Shown here: one piece after another, positions 44,401 through 44,573 of the stretch | How positions within the stretch are numbered: the stretch's first letter is position 1 | How the letters are laid out: each line of letters begins with the position of its first letter | Assembly: GCF_023078275.1 (NCBI RefSeq) | Contig: NC_062990.1 | Coordinates: forward strand, 13,035,549 to 13,099,548 | Direction of reading: 5' to 3' | Length of the DNA stretch: 64,000 nt | From: Leguminivora glycinivorella | Lineage: Eukaryota; Arthropoda; Insecta; Lepidoptera; Tortricidae | Made by a program: the position numbers and the translations under genes | The notes under the pieces: model-generated | What the model saw: the letters and a program-made list of their open reading frames with translations, nothing else | Databases searched by the model: none | Told to the model about the DNA's origin: nothing

Positions 44401-44573
44401 AAAACCTTCCTTCCTTCTATAAACGTTAAAATATGTTGAAAGAAGTTTATTAACACATTGTAATGATTTCCAGGGTGGTGGTGCTAGAATCGCACCTGCT
44501 CCAAAGCAGCACGCTGTCTGGCGATGACGGCAATGATCTCTACATACTGGCGGGGCATGAGGCCTCATACTAG
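5384..44573 (+). CDS. hppy: MAP4K3 / happyhour Ste20-like kinase, 19 exons, 5' end outside the window
   Basis: The gene encodes a GCK-I family Ser/Thr kinase that acts upstream of JNK and in amino-acid/TORC1 and growth signalling (known for the family). Exons: 5384-5490, 6361-6499, 7367-7486, 9071-9214, 10439-10546, 12001-12150, 13717-13873, 15371-15488, 23210-23829, 26769-26893, 28017-28098, 29324-29446, 33193-33327, 34473-34597, 35166-35298, 36275-36390, 38456-38591, 42763-42889, 44474-44573. All introns are GT-AG and all phases match, giving 2865 nt = 955 codons with the stop. Visible domains are kinase subdomains from about VIa to XI (HRD, DFG, GTPYWMAPE), a poorly conserved linker, and a CNH domain ending in LYILAGHEASY. 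The glycine loop and catalytic Lys exons must lie upstream. The join is inferred from homology and phase, without transcript data. Confidence 0.93.
5521..5765 (+). repeat. Intron repeat starting with (CTGA)n
   Basis: A short CTGACTGACTGAC microsatellite is followed by a stretch resembling the microsatellite-headed repeats that are common in moth introns. No coding content is seen. Confidence 0.35.
5766..6022 (+). repeat. tRNA-derived SINE, family A, + copy
   Basis: A tRNA-like head (ACCGGTCTGACCTAGTCG, then box B GGGTTCGAATCC at 5817-5828) is followed by a tRNA-unrelated body (TCATGGATGTTTTCTAT...) and an A/T-rich tail. Two other copies share head and body: 8615-8762 (-) and 29070-29310 (+). 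The head does not fold into a tRNA with a paired acceptor stem, so it is a SINE and not a tRNA gene. Confidence 0.85.
6027..6250 (+). repeat. Dispersed repeat B, + copy
   Basis: A block of about 225 bp, from AAAAAACGTACCTCAAAG through GAGATGGCAGTCTATGCAC, recurs at 6835-7035 (-) and 30935-31180 (+). It is non-coding and has no recognised superfamily. Confidence 0.8.
6361..6499 (+). CDS. hppy: hppy exon (HRD Asp, DFG, activation segment)
   Basis: Encodes the catalytic Asp of HRDIKGAN, the DFG motif (LADFGVSAQ) and the activation segment KSFIGTPYWMAPE. The activation-loop Ser that is phosphorylated in the family (KRKSFIG) is present. The acceptor is TTTTCCAG. The donor is an unusual GAG|GTTTGA, weak beside the GTAAGT/GTGAGT donors elsewhere in this gene. 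A partial copy of the exon end lies 117 bp downstream. Confidence 0.95.
6600..6690 (+). repeat. Partial duplicate of the preceding exon's 3' end and donor
   Basis: TTGGATGGCACCAGAAGTTTCATACT repeats, with changes, the last 16 exon bases and the first intron bases of exon 6361-6499. The shared segment continues to GATTTAACCCAGTTTTCAT. The copy reads CCAGAA|GTTTCA at the donor position. It is only about 90 bp and has no acceptor directly before it, so it is a local duplication and not an exon. Confidence 0.8.
6835..7035 (-). repeat. Dispersed repeat B, - copy
   Basis: Reverse-complement copy of the repeat at 6027-6250. Shared blocks include GACAATTTGGCCCATATTC and TAATATTAGCGCCATCTA. It lies in the same pair of adjacent introns, with opposite orientation. 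Confidence 0.8.
7137..7290. repeat. Fold-back MITE C (TATCGTCACTACTTTG ends), copy 1
   Basis: About 150 bp with inverted ends: TATCGTCACTACTTTGAAAA on the left, and the complement of TATCGGCACTACTTTGAAAA on the right. The interior (CTCGTATCTCAC ... GAAGATACAAG) is shared with copies at 18593-18735 and 44958-45122. It is too short to code. Confidence 0.85.
7367..7486 (+). CDS. hppy: hppy exon (kinase subdomains VIII-IX)
   Basis: Forty codons: VAAVERKGGYNQLCDIWACG, then ITAIELAELQPPMF. The invariant subdomain IX Asp is in CDIWACGI. The acceptor is TTTTCCAG and the donor AGG|GTGTGT. Both ends are in phase 0. Confidence 0.95.
7515..8112 (+). repeat. Dispersed repeat D, copy split by a hAT MITE
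   Basis: The repeat (AAAATATATTTTATACCATGCACG ... GACCGTGACGTC ... CAGCTTCTT complement region) is also at 10125-10350, 26990-27205, 53280-53520 and 63100-63362, where it is uninterrupted at about 230 bp. Here it is split by 7662-7984. Its ends are not clearly inverted and its class is unknown. Confidence 0.8.
7662..7984. mobile_element. hAT-like MITE inserted in repeat D
   Basis: A 323-bp insertion flanked by the perfect 8-bp duplication AAAGTAAC (7654-7661 and 7985-7992). The ends are short inverted repeats (CACAGAACTT on the left, GACATCTGTG on the right). The four uninterrupted copies of repeat D act as empty-site controls: they run straight through this position. Confidence 0.85.
8113..8614. 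other. Intron stretch with an inverted repeat, otherwise unassigned
   Basis: 8161-8310 is bounded by the inverted pair CTTATATTGACCGGGA and TCCCGGTCAATATAAG. Its left flank (GAATGATTCACGGTTATTTTC) matches, in reverse, part of the LINE 3' region near 32530-32555. Nothing was recognised at 8340-8614. Confidence 0.5.
8615..8762 (-). repeat. tRNA-derived SINE, family A, - copy
   Basis: Reverse-strand copy of the SINE at 5766-6022. Box B appears as GGGATTCGAAC on the + strand (about 8715), and the head ends at GACCGGTC (8753-8760). The body block CATCCATGACTCAGGAACAA is shared with the copy at 29070-29310. Confidence 0.82.
8824..8968. repeat. Harbinger-like MITE E, copy 1 (TTA duplication)
   Basis: 145 bp with long inverted ends (CGGCTCAGCCACGACATTGG and its complement) and TTA on both sides (8821-8823 and 8969-8971). 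A second copy of exactly the same length is at 28212-28356, flanked by TAA. A 3-bp TWA duplication is typical of PIF/Harbinger MITEs. Confidence 0.82.
9071..9214 (+). CDS. hppy: hppy exon (kinase subdomains X-XI)
   Basis: Forty-eight codons, VLFLMSKSGFKPPQLKERER through LTKNPKKRPTADKLLQ. It includes the conserved RPTA motif with the subdomain XI Arg. The acceptor is GATTGCAG and the donor CAG|GTATAG, both phase 0. Confidence 0.95.
9328..9610. repeat. Fold-back MITE F, copy 1
   Basis: Long inverted arms, ACCGCCTAAGAACGC ... and ... GCGTTCTTAGGCGGTCGC, with inner arms TAGATGGCGCCAC and GTGGCGCCATCTA. The right side extends to ATGGGATGGTATGATC. Copies at 13046-13366 and 28366-28650 keep both outer ends; this one lacks the left outer end. 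Confidence 0.82.
9778..9960 (+). repeat. Dispersed repeat K (CTAGCGACCCGCCCCGGCTTCGC type)
   Basis: Starts ACTAGCGACCCGCCCCGGCT and contains AACCGCATCAAAATCCGTTG and AAGCGACTTTGTTTTATAC. A reverse copy lies at about 41700-42095 inside another transposon. A related family (CTTTTGCCCGCGGCTTCGC) is at 33783, 47216 and 61940. Confidence 0.7.
10125..10350 (+). repeat. Dispersed repeat D, uninterrupted copy
   Basis: Matches 7515-8112 without the hAT insertion. It reads through AGAAATATATAACGTAACTG, the empty-site equivalent. It lies about 90 bp before the next exon. Confidence 0.85.
10439..10546 (+). CDS. hppy: hppy exon (end of kinase domain, linker start)
   Basis: Thirty-six codons, HSFFQQDMNKRLAIELLQK and onward. 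The first part matches the HPFV...RSLAIELL ending of MAP4K3 kinase domains. The rest (SNPPSVCTNSEMDDEG) starts the linker. The acceptor is TTCACAG and the donor GGG|GTACGT. Confidence 0.93.
10925..11960 (+). repeat. Dispersed repeat A, split by a (TCCG)n repeat
   Basis: Ends are inverted (ATTGTCCCGGAGCTGTAA here; ACAGCTCTGGGACAAT at 20387-20402 in the other copy). The uninterrupted inverse copy at 19925-20405 shows that the block 11285-11860 was inserted into this one. Shared blocks include GTTCACATTTTTGACACAT and CACTAACGAAAATCC (complement). The element ends about 40 nt before the exon at 12001. Confidence 0.78.
11285..11860 (+). repeat. (TCCG)n-bearing dispersed repeat G, copy 1
   Basis: Begins AGGGTTCCGTAGTCAACTAG, has a (TCCG)n microsatellite at 11341-11386, then GGATAATCTCAGTAACCGTT. 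It ends with CTACGGAACCCTACACTGAG and CGACACGCTCTTGGCCGG. Other copies: 21372-21920, 33893-34440, 35578-36115 (+) and 57100-58410 (-, split). The outer AGGGTTCCGTAGT blocks are inverted. Confidence 0.9.
12001..12150 (+). CDS. hppy: hppy exon (basic linker)
   Basis: Fifty codons in phase 0 with a strongly basic composition (KHTGRGRRVLEQ, AARARPRSLLTDH). The acceptor is TTTCTCCAG and the donor CGC|GTAAGT. It belongs to the poorly conserved region between kinase and CNH. Support comes from splice sites, phase and position rather than detailed homology. Confidence 0.88.
12479..12554. repeat. Tiny piggyBac-like MITE (TTAA flanks)
   Basis: 76 bp, CCCTTCGAGTCCC ... GGGGCTCGAAGGG, flanked by TTAA at 12475-12478 and 12555-12558. 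A TTAA target and CCC termini point to piggyBac mobilisation. There is no coding capacity. Confidence 0.75.
13046..13366. repeat. Fold-back MITE F, copy 2
   Basis: Left arm GATCATATCATCCCATACAT ... ACCGCCTAAG region; right arm ... GGCGGTCGCATTTTAATGTA to GGTATGATC. The inner stem-loop GTAGATAGCGTTAAGTGTCA is shared with the other copies. Length is about 320 bp. Confidence 0.85.
13472..13632. repeat. Fold-back MITE (AGGCCGATAGTCCAC ends)
   Basis: The left arm AGGCCGATAGTCCACTATCA pairs with the right arm ending GGACTATCGGTCT. The inner arms CATAGAAATAT and ATATTTCTATG also pair. About 160 bp, single copy here, ending about 85 nt before the exon at 13717. Confidence 0.75.
13717..13873 (+). CDS. 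hppy: hppy exon 7 (acidic linker), parent of the tandem copies
   Basis: Fifty-two codons plus one base: VRMEEERAARRAGYDDSPII, then LDADEDLGHGAARARLL and FTDEPERADTVKR. The acceptor is TTTTTCTAG and the donor CGAG|GTGAGA, ending in phase 1, which matches the acceptor at 15371. The stretch from about GYDDSP to the donor is duplicated three more times downstream, but only this copy keeps both splice sites and an intact donor. Confidence 0.9.
14120..14241 (+). pseudogene. Exon 7 copy 2, donor lost
   Basis: Reads GYDDSPIVDLDADEDLGHG and on to RADTVKR with only a few changes, so it is still open. The parent donor CGAGGTGAGAAG has become CGATTTGAGAAG, removing the GT. A weak AG (GATTGAAG|G) precedes the core, but the parent's polypyrimidine acceptor is absent because the unit starts inside the exon. 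Confidence 0.8.
14490..14619 (+). pseudogene. Exon 7 copy 3, frameshifted, donor lost
   Basis: Same as copy 2, with the same CGATTTGAG donor change, plus an 8-bp internal duplication (CTAGATGC repeated at about 14515-14530) that shifts the frame. The shared donor change shows that copies 2 and 3 derive from one already-damaged unit. Confidence 0.85.
14868..14984 (+). pseudogene. Exon 7 copy 4, most diverged
   Basis: Starts GGTTGTGATGATTCTTCCAT and keeps CTAGATGCTGACGAGGACCT, but after ACTGTCAAATG the donor region is replaced by CTGCACCCGCTAGATG. No splice donor remains. Confidence 0.8.
15371..15488 (+). CDS. hppy: hppy exon 8 (linker, SSEDWSVKSLM)
   Basis: With the carried-over base it reads VSVHHRQSSEDWSVKSLMTC and on to NDTMPNSEK. 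The acceptor is ATATTACAG and the donor AA|GTGAGT. It ends in phase 2, which matches the exon at 23210 after a 7.7-kb intron. No catalytic motif is seen. Confidence 0.88.
15489..16078. other. Intron 8 start, no feature recognised
   Basis: About 590 bp of AT-rich intron with no repeat shared inside this window and no long frame. Confidence 0.5.
16079..16225. repeat. Fold-back MITE (CAGCCGGCGTAT ends)
   Basis: The left arm CAGCCGGCGTATTATGATTC pairs with a right arm ending GATACGCCGGCTG. The inner arms TTATCCACGTGGA are nearly palindromic themselves. 147 bp, single copy here. Confidence 0.8.
16658..16773. repeat. Near-perfect 116-bp hairpin
   Basis: Left arm CCTCGACTCAGACAAATCAT ... TTTTATTTGTAAACATAGGTA; right arm is its complement through GTCTGAGTCGAGG. 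The left arm has one extra stretch (about 16 nt around 16681-16694). The loop is only a few bases (CTAC). Confidence 0.85.
17247..17357. repeat. Inverted repeat with CGTCCCACTTTGTCG arms
   Basis: AAAACGTCCCACTTTGTCGG at 17252-17271 and CGACAAAGTGGGACGTTTTC at 17338-17357 are inverted. Nearby text at 17130-17220 (CTGAAGCGGTAACTTCG) resembles, in reverse, 35340-35410, so this is part of a dispersed family. Confidence 0.65.
17757..18412. mobile_element. TIR element with an internal insertion (second copy at 43809)
   Basis: Inverted ends: AAGTCGCTATCAGTTTTGTAACG ... TTAAGCAT on the left and ATGCTTAATTGTCGTTACAA ... on the right. The same inverted pair lies at 43857-44030. Relative to that copy this one carries extra material in the middle, including a fragment of the hppy exon 7/intron 7 boundary (17822-17930). 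Confidence 0.72.
17822..17930 (+). repeat. Displaced copy of the exon-7 donor region and intron repeat
   Basis: AAAACGAGGTGAGAAGTTTA, then CTAGATGTCGCTGTACCCAG and TTTCTACAACGCGCTAACGG, match 13868-13975, including an intact donor (CGAG|GTGAGA). It lacks the coding core. A shorter relative without the donor is at 39415-39490. Confidence 0.8.
18593..18735. repeat. Fold-back MITE C, copy 2
   Basis: TATCGTCACTACTTTGAAAA ... and its complement AAAAGTAGTGACGATA, the same interior as 7137-7290. Confidence 0.85.
18790..18959. repeat. 170-bp near-perfect palindrome
   Basis: Left arm ATTTAAAGTCACATACAGGT ... CCCAACGTTTCGGCCAGG; right arm is its complement through ACCTGTATGTGACTTTAAAT. The spacer is about 20 nt (TTGCACTGGCCGCGGTCGTTA). 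Only one mismatch is visible between the arms (ACACTATTTT versus AAAATAATGT), so the structure is young or under gene conversion. Confidence 0.9.
18960..19924. other. Intron 8, nothing assigned
   Basis: AT-rich, about 960 bp. It has short repeats of GTGACA around 19360-19440 but no coding or mobile-element signature that I can support. Confidence 0.45.
19925..20405 (-). repeat. Dispersed repeat A, uninterrupted inverse copy
   Basis: Reverse counterpart of 10925-11960 without the (TCCG)n insertion. The ends are TTGTCCCGGATCTGTAAG and CAGCTCTGGGACAA (inverted). It serves as the empty site for the insertion at 11285. Confidence 0.78.
20406..21371. other. Intron 8, nothing assigned
   Basis: AT-rich intron. 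A short (CAGCAA)n-like run is at 20920-20942. No gene or repeat family was recognised. Confidence 0.45.
21372..21920 (+). repeat. (TCCG)n-bearing dispersed repeat G, copy 2
   Basis: Same layout as 11285-11860: AGGGTTCCGTAGTCAACTAG, a short (TCCG)n at 21426-21450, and an end in CACGCTCTTGGCCGG. About 95% alike by eye. Confidence 0.9.
21921..23209. other. Intron 8 end, nothing assigned
   Basis: About 1.3 kb of AT-rich intron ending in the acceptor TTTCCACAG (23201-23209). No repeat shared inside this window and no long frame was found. Confidence 0.45.
23210..23829 (+). CDS. hppy: hppy exon 9 (large Cys-containing linker insert)
   Basis: A 620-nt exon whose first base completes a Lys codon from exon 8. 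It reads KATLPMTADTAAMSQAAG and ends at a Ser codon split by the donor CCAA|GTAACA. Phase 1 at the donor fits the acceptor at 26769. It encodes about 206 residues rich in Ser and Asn with CECGLC, CSCDAC and CETC clusters, possibly a metal-binding patch (inference). Such an insert is not in human MAP4K3. If the donor is not used, the frame meets TAA at 23847-23849, giving a protein without CNH. Alternatives are a terminal exon or a lineage-specific insertion. Confidence 0.75.
23963..24945 (+). repeat. Tandem array, five units of about 199 bp
   Basis: The landmark CTAAAAG(G/A)TGTTATTAGG starts at 23963, 24163, 24362, 24561 and 24760, so the period is 199-200 bp. Internal blocks are AGTGATGTAAACGTTTATAT, GAGCCGCTATAGGCCTGG and CAATTTGCGCTATTAAGG. 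Units are over 95% alike by eye. Just upstream, 23934-23976 holds the inverted pair AACACCTTTTAGC and GCTAAAAGGTGTT. It lies 110-130 bp after exon 9 or its alternative stop. Confidence 0.95.
24946..26260. other. Intron 9, TATAG-rich, no gene recognised
   Basis: Keeps many scattered CTATA/TATAG words like the tandem array (for example near 25060, 25845, 25960 and 26030), suggesting decayed relatives of the same sequence. No coding support. Confidence 0.4.
26261..26357. repeat. Small inverted repeat (GAATATTACTAAC arms)
   Basis: GGGGAGTTTGAATATTACTA (26261-26280) pairs with TAGTAATATTCAAGTTCCTCCC (26334-26355), with a spacer of about 53 nt. Confidence 0.65.
26399..26696. repeat. MITE with AAGGATACTATAGACT ends
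   Basis: The inverted termini GAAGGATACTATAGACT and AGTCTATAGTATCCTTTG bound about 298 bp ending just before the exon-10 acceptor region. No clear target duplication was seen. Confidence 0.65.
26769..26893 (+). CDS. hppy: hppy exon 10 (Pro/Arg-rich, CNH entry)
   Basis: After the split Ser it reads VERPPVPPRRARARRAH and then NGLPPTPKVHMGACFSK. The last block is nearly invariant in MAP4K3 just before the CNH domain. The exon is very GC-rich (GCGCGC runs) against an AT-rich background. The acceptor is ACAATGTCAG and the donor AAG|GTAACC. Confidence 0.93.
26990..27205 (+). repeat. Dispersed repeat D, copy 3
   Basis: Matches 10125-10350: TAAAATATTTTATGCAGTGC, GACCGTGACGTC and AAAAGAAACTGATTTGACTA. 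It is closest to the copy at 53280. Confidence 0.78.
27480..27905. mobile_element. hAT-like remnant rich in AACCGGTTT
   Basis: Starts CAGGGCTCGGATACCGGTTA, a hAT-style end, and carries at least eight AACCGGTT-type motifs in both orientations up to 27877. The right terminus and an 8-bp duplication are not visible, so it is probably truncated. The motif content resembles the ends of the element at 197-1564. Confidence 0.5.
28017..28098 (+). CDS. hppy: hppy exon 11 (CNH domain start)
   Basis: VFNGCPLRINCTASWINPDT and RDQHILI, closely matching the first CNH strand of MAP4K3. The acceptor is AATTACAG and the donor CG|GTAAGT, ending in phase 1. Confidence 0.95.
28212..28356. repeat. Harbinger-like MITE E, copy 2 (TAA duplication)
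   Basis: 145 bp, the same ends as 8824-8968, flanked by TAA (28209-28211 and 28357-28359). Confidence 0.85.
28366..28650. repeat. Fold-back MITE F, copy 3
   Basis: Left GATCATACCATCCCATACAT, right CATTTTAATGTATGGAATGG, inner arms GATGGCGCCAC and TAGCGCCATCTA. It sits about 10 bp from MITE E. Confidence 0.85.
28707..28740. repeat. (CAAT)n microsatellite
   Basis: Seven or so CAAT units (28707-28731) followed by TCTTTATTTTG, the kind of tail left by a retroposed element. Confidence 0.7.
29070..29310 (+). repeat. tRNA-derived SINE, family A, + copy next to a splice acceptor
   Basis: The best-preserved copy: head ACCGGTTTGGCCTAGTTGG, box B GGGTTCGAATCCC, body TGAGTCATGGATGTTTTCTA, tail (ATTT)n. 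The tail is followed after only about 13 nt by the exon-12 acceptor TTACAG. Confidence 0.88.
29324..29446 (+). CDS. hppy: hppy exon 12 (CNH)
   Basis: GAEEGIYTLNLNELHETAMD, then QLCPRRTIWLHVIQDVLMSLS. It is almost residue-for-residue the MAP4K3 CNH stretch. The acceptor is TCTTACAG and the donor CAG|GTAAAT, phase 1 at both ends. Confidence 0.96.
29527..29700 (+). repeat. Dispersed repeat with GTCGGTGGCAAAGAAG, + copy
   Basis: Blocks GACGTCGGTGGCAA, GGTCCGCCTGGTGGAAAGCG and CCTATGGACGCC recur inverted at 30360-30540 inside the hAT-like element. It is a dispersed non-coding repeat. Confidence 0.65.
29717..30829. mobile_element. piggyBac-like MITE (TTAA flanks) with nested insertion
   Basis: Ends CCCTTAAATGCAT and ATGCATTTAAGGG are perfect inverted repeats next to TTAA (29713-29716 and 30830-30833). 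Without the nested element it would be about 117 bp. Confidence 0.82.
29772..30767. mobile_element. hAT-like element nested in the piggyBac-like MITE
   Basis: Inverted ends TAGAGATGGGCCGAATA at both sides, followed by subterminal ATTCGGCCGAAT-type repeats. The flanks ATTGACAC and ATTGACAG look like an 8-bp duplication with one change. The interior has further inverted text (TTTGGCCTAACGACC ... TTAGGCCAAATGATC), suggesting another small insertion at about 30000-30300. No transposase frame. Confidence 0.72.
30935..31180 (+). repeat. Dispersed repeat B, copy 3
   Basis: Same as 6027-6250: AAAAAACGTACCCCAAAACC, GCTAGATGGCGCTAATATTA and GGGCCAAATTGTCAAAACTG. Confidence 0.85.
31181..31619. other. 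Intron 12, nothing assigned
   Basis: AT-rich with long T runs; no feature supported. Confidence 0.4.
31620..32862 (+). mobile_element. 5'-truncated non-LTR retrotransposon (Jockey/CR1-like)
   Basis: An open frame begins about 31623 and runs to TAG at 32433-32435. It carries the post-catalytic RT blocks: a WAHDVGLAINIKKTKII stretch, YLGLIIDNNFNWGPHI and a long helical C-terminal part. It lacks the catalytic YADD, so it is truncated inside RT. An untranslated tail of about 430 bp ends in a run of A at 32846-32861, showing retroposition. Confidence 0.85.
32863..33045 (+). repeat. 3' tail of another LINE with (TTTCA)n end
   Basis: TTCTCGAGGCTGAGGCGTAG, GCCGGCGTAGTTTTATTTGA and TAATATGCCTACTTGG precede AATAAATATTTCATTTCATT, a pentanucleotide tail. 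No coding part remains. It abuts the poly-A of the previous LINE and ends about 147 bp before exon 13. Confidence 0.7.
33193..33327 (+). CDS. hppy: hppy exon 13 (CNH)
   Basis: KTPSLYRHELLALIGARGNK, then LRVLPPRLLPRRFSLTTRVPD. Aligns with the MAP4K3 segment that ends LPDRILPRKFSVSAKIP. The acceptor is GTTTACAG and the donor GAG|GTATAT, phase 1 to phase 1. Confidence 0.93.
33345..33530 (-). mobile_element. RTE-type LINE fragment (C-terminal)
   Basis: The minus strand reads RGRGKPPLRWRDDIYQLAG and then WIRMAMDRQAWRNGEEAC, the conserved end of RTE-class ORFs (GRP-RWxDDI ... DRxxWRxxEEA). A small related piece continues at 33700-33770. There is no full ORF. Confidence 0.78.
33534..33666. repeat. 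Harbinger-like MITE (TTA, GTGCGTTTTCA ends), copy 1
   Basis: GTGCGTTTTCACATTATCCG ... GGATAATGTGAAAACGGCC, with inner palindromic CCGATATCGGAT arms. TTA is on both sides (33531-33533 and 33667-33669). A sister copy is at 62886-63013. Confidence 0.85.
33783..33890 (+). repeat. Dispersed repeat K' (CTTTTGCCCGCTGCTTCGC)
   Basis: AAACTAGCTTTTGCCCGCTG and CTTCGCTCGCGTTAAATTCG, with relatives at 47216 and 61940. Truncated by the next repeat. Confidence 0.75.
33893..34440 (+). repeat. (TCCG)n-bearing dispersed repeat G, copy 3
   Basis: Same order of blocks as 11285-11860, more diverged (AGGGTTCTGTAGTCAGTC start). It ends at CTCTTGGCCGATTTTT, about 32 nt before exon 14. Confidence 0.88.
34473..34597 (+). 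CDS. hppy: hppy exon 14 (CNH)
   Basis: CIRCAVARNPYNGYKYLCGA, then TPHGLFLMQWYDPLHKFMLLK. Matches the RNPYTGHKYLCGA core of the MAP4K3 CNH. The acceptor is TTTATTTCAG and the donor AAG|GTAAGA. Confidence 0.96.
34840..35127. repeat. Intron 14 block with inverted ends
   Basis: AGAGTCTGTTCGGAAAGAAAAG at 34841 and ACAACAGACTCTA at 35116 bound the block (AGAGTCTGTT and AACAGACTCT are inverted). An inner pair also exists (CGTGGAATGTATTGGATTCC and the reverse-oriented GTATTCCACG). Probably a small TIR element. Confidence 0.5.
35166..35298 (+). CDS. hppy: hppy exon 15 (CNH)
   Basis: NIDCVLPTPLLVFELIITPE, then LESPLVCVGATRRPL. Corresponds to HIDFPIPCPLRMFEMLVVPE in the family. The acceptor is TTTTCAG and the donor CAG|GTACAT, ending in phase 1. 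Confidence 0.95.
35578..36115 (+). repeat. (TCCG)n-bearing dispersed repeat G, copy 4
   Basis: TTAGGGTTCCGTAGTCAACT ... CACGCTCTTGGCCGGTTTTT. The (TCCG) run is short (35631-35648). Confidence 0.9.
36275..36390 (+). CDS. hppy: hppy exon 16 (CNH)
   Basis: ATWFHSDELNICGGSNTVVP, then RGERLHTLRAVHQIDKDT. Equivalent to the SSWFTESDTP ... VTQLERDT region. The acceptor is TTTTCTAG and the donor ACG|GTAAAT, ending in phase 0. Confidence 0.93.
36424..36995 (+). repeat. tRNA-derived SINE, family B, + copy
   Basis: The head TAGCCTAGCGGTAAGTACGT has box B GCGGGTTCGAACCCC and ends GCTCGCACCA. The body continues to AAATGCTGGGAGAGCGAAAG. The acceptor stem does not pair, so it is not a tRNA gene. A shorter reverse copy at 45850-46165 lacks the middle of the body. 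Confidence 0.85.
37035..37565 (-). mobile_element. LINE 3' fragment (Jockey/CR1-like)
   Basis: The minus-strand open frame 37548-37285 contains KIMAQKLYNKLPKRTKAETN and KKLLLDKTLYSIKEYL, the typical C-terminal helical end of Jockey/CR1-group RT ORFs. The 3' end (37060-37085 on +) is a (GAATCT)n tail. The 5' part is truncated. Confidence 0.82.
37932..38433 (+). repeat. Dispersed repeat I, + copy, abutting exon 17
   Basis: About 500 bp from GATGTTCACGAAATGCCGCC to TCGCGGAGTGAGCCGCCCCTG. The inverse copy is at 58498-59000. Shared blocks include AACCTTAAAAAAAACTCGCG, GGCCGCGAACTCGCGG and AGTCTTGGGTACTTTCTAGG. It ends about 22 nt before the exon-17 acceptor. Confidence 0.88.
38456..38591 (+). CDS. 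hppy: hppy exon 17 (CNH)
   Basis: VLVCHENVVDIIPVLPPALD, then RIEFDFNIDSI, matching the ILVCLDCCIKIVN ... LTFDFQIESI part of MAP4K3. The acceptor is AATGTTGTAG with a good branch site (TACTAAT, 38434-38440). The donor is T|GTGAGT, phase 1. Confidence 0.93.
38680..38765 (-). repeat. tRNA-like SINE head, - strand
   Basis: The complement reads GCGTAGCTCAGTCGTACGAG (box A) and TTTCGAATCCCGGCCAG (box B). Spacing is longer than in a real tRNA and the ends do not pair. Probably the head of a third SINE family. Confidence 0.55.
39160..39235 (-). repeat. Fragment of a GACGGACAGA repeat
   Basis: AACAGACAGACGGACGGACA followed by GTACGGAACCTTAAAAAT, resembling the microsatellite end of family G in reverse. 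Confidence 0.5.
39415..39490 (+). repeat. Short relative of the intron-7 repeat
   Basis: AAGTTTACTAAATTCGCCGC, then TAGATGTCGCTGTGC and CGTACAACGCGGTGTTAAG parallel the block repeated at 13878-13955 and 17836-17910. Confidence 0.65.
39528..40744 (+). mobile_element. Jockey-type LINE, 5'-truncated, 3' end fused to U2
   Basis: The ORF runs to TGA at 40480-40482 and starts inside RT at LDMEKAFDRVWHPGLLY (catalytic Asp block). It keeps AGVPQGSCLSP, ALYADDAAF (Asp pair) and YLGVTIDRRLT, then a C-terminal part. The Met at 39463 lies in flanking DNA. It is strikingly GC-rich against its surroundings. A 3' untranslated region (40483-40744) ends directly at the first base of a U2 snRNA copy with no poly-A. 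Confidence 0.85.
40745..40811 (+). pseudogene. U2 snRNA copy, 5' part
   Basis: ATCGCTTCTCGGCCTTTTGG is the mature U2 5' end. GTGTAGTATCTG keeps the GUAGUA branch-point recognition sequence. It continues to AATATCTGAAA, where a hAT-like element begins. The upstream neighbour is LINE sequence, so no snRNA promoter (PSE) is present at the expected place. The copy is therefore most likely a pseudogene. Confidence 0.9.
40812..42449. mobile_element. Non-autonomous hAT-like element inserted in U2
   Basis: Inverted ends CAGTGTTGCCAGA and TCTGGCAACACTG, flanked by a perfect 8-bp duplication ATCTGAAA (40804-40811 and 42450-42457). Subterminal repeats of TCTACTG(AT) occur at both ends (40830-40890 and 42365-42425). 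The interior holds a reverse copy of repeat K at about 41700-42095. Short open stretches (for example 42065-42355 +) match nothing I recognise. Confidence 0.9.
41700..42095 (-). repeat. Dispersed repeat K, reverse copy inside the hAT-like element
   Basis: TACACCTTATAAAACAAAGTC, ACGGATTTTCATGCGGTTTT, and GTAGCTGGGGCGGGCCGCTAG at the end match 9778-9960 in reverse. It inserted after or before the hAT-like element moved; the order cannot be told. Confidence 0.65.
42458..42577 (+). pseudogene. U2 snRNA copy, 3' part
   Basis: GTTCCCTCACTGAGGGACCA (stem IIa), GATTTTTG (Sm site region), then stem III/IV text GTCACGGGTCGGCCCGG and GCCGCCGGGATTGGCCCA. Together with 40745-40811 this makes about 187 nt, full U2 length. 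Downstream CTTGAAAGGCGTAG may be a remnant 3' box. Confidence 0.9.
42763..42889 (+). CDS. hppy: hppy exon 18 (CNH)
   Basis: The split codon gives Leu, then CLADSVLAFHRHGVQGRSLR and DVTQEITDESRAYRLRGSD. Near-identical in pattern to CLQDSVLAFWKHGMQGRSFR. The acceptor is GTTTGTCAG and the donor AA|GTAAGT, ending in phase 2. Confidence 0.96.
43255..43735. repeat. (GACA)n-type repeat J, one copy nested in another
   Basis: The outer + copy (GGGGACCGATTTCCATGAAA, later TCGGTTCATCCGTTCGGAAG, ending GCGTCGAGGGTTAG) is interrupted by a reverse copy at about 43345-43590, which starts TTAACCCCCGACGC and holds (TGTC)n. The same family occurs at 48275-48570 and 49855-50095. Confidence 0.75.
43809..44397. 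mobile_element. TIR element with GGGCATTCTCAGAATTTG ends
   Basis: The right end is the complement GGGCATCTTCAGAATTTG, so the termini are inverted over about 45 bp (including AATTAGCGTAA and TTACGCTAA). The flanks are ATTA on both sides. A 17-G run (44363-44379) sits inside the right arm. The inner inverted pair TTAAGCAT ... ATGCTTAA is shared with 17757-18412. Confidence 0.78.
44474..44573 (+). CDS. hppy: hppy last exon (CNH end, stop)
   Basis: VVVLESHLLQSSTLSGDDGN, then LYILAGHEASY and TAG at 44571-44573. The C-terminus LYILAGHENSY is the hallmark end of MAP4K3. The acceptor is ATTTCCAG, completing a phase-2 Lys codon. Confidence 0.96.
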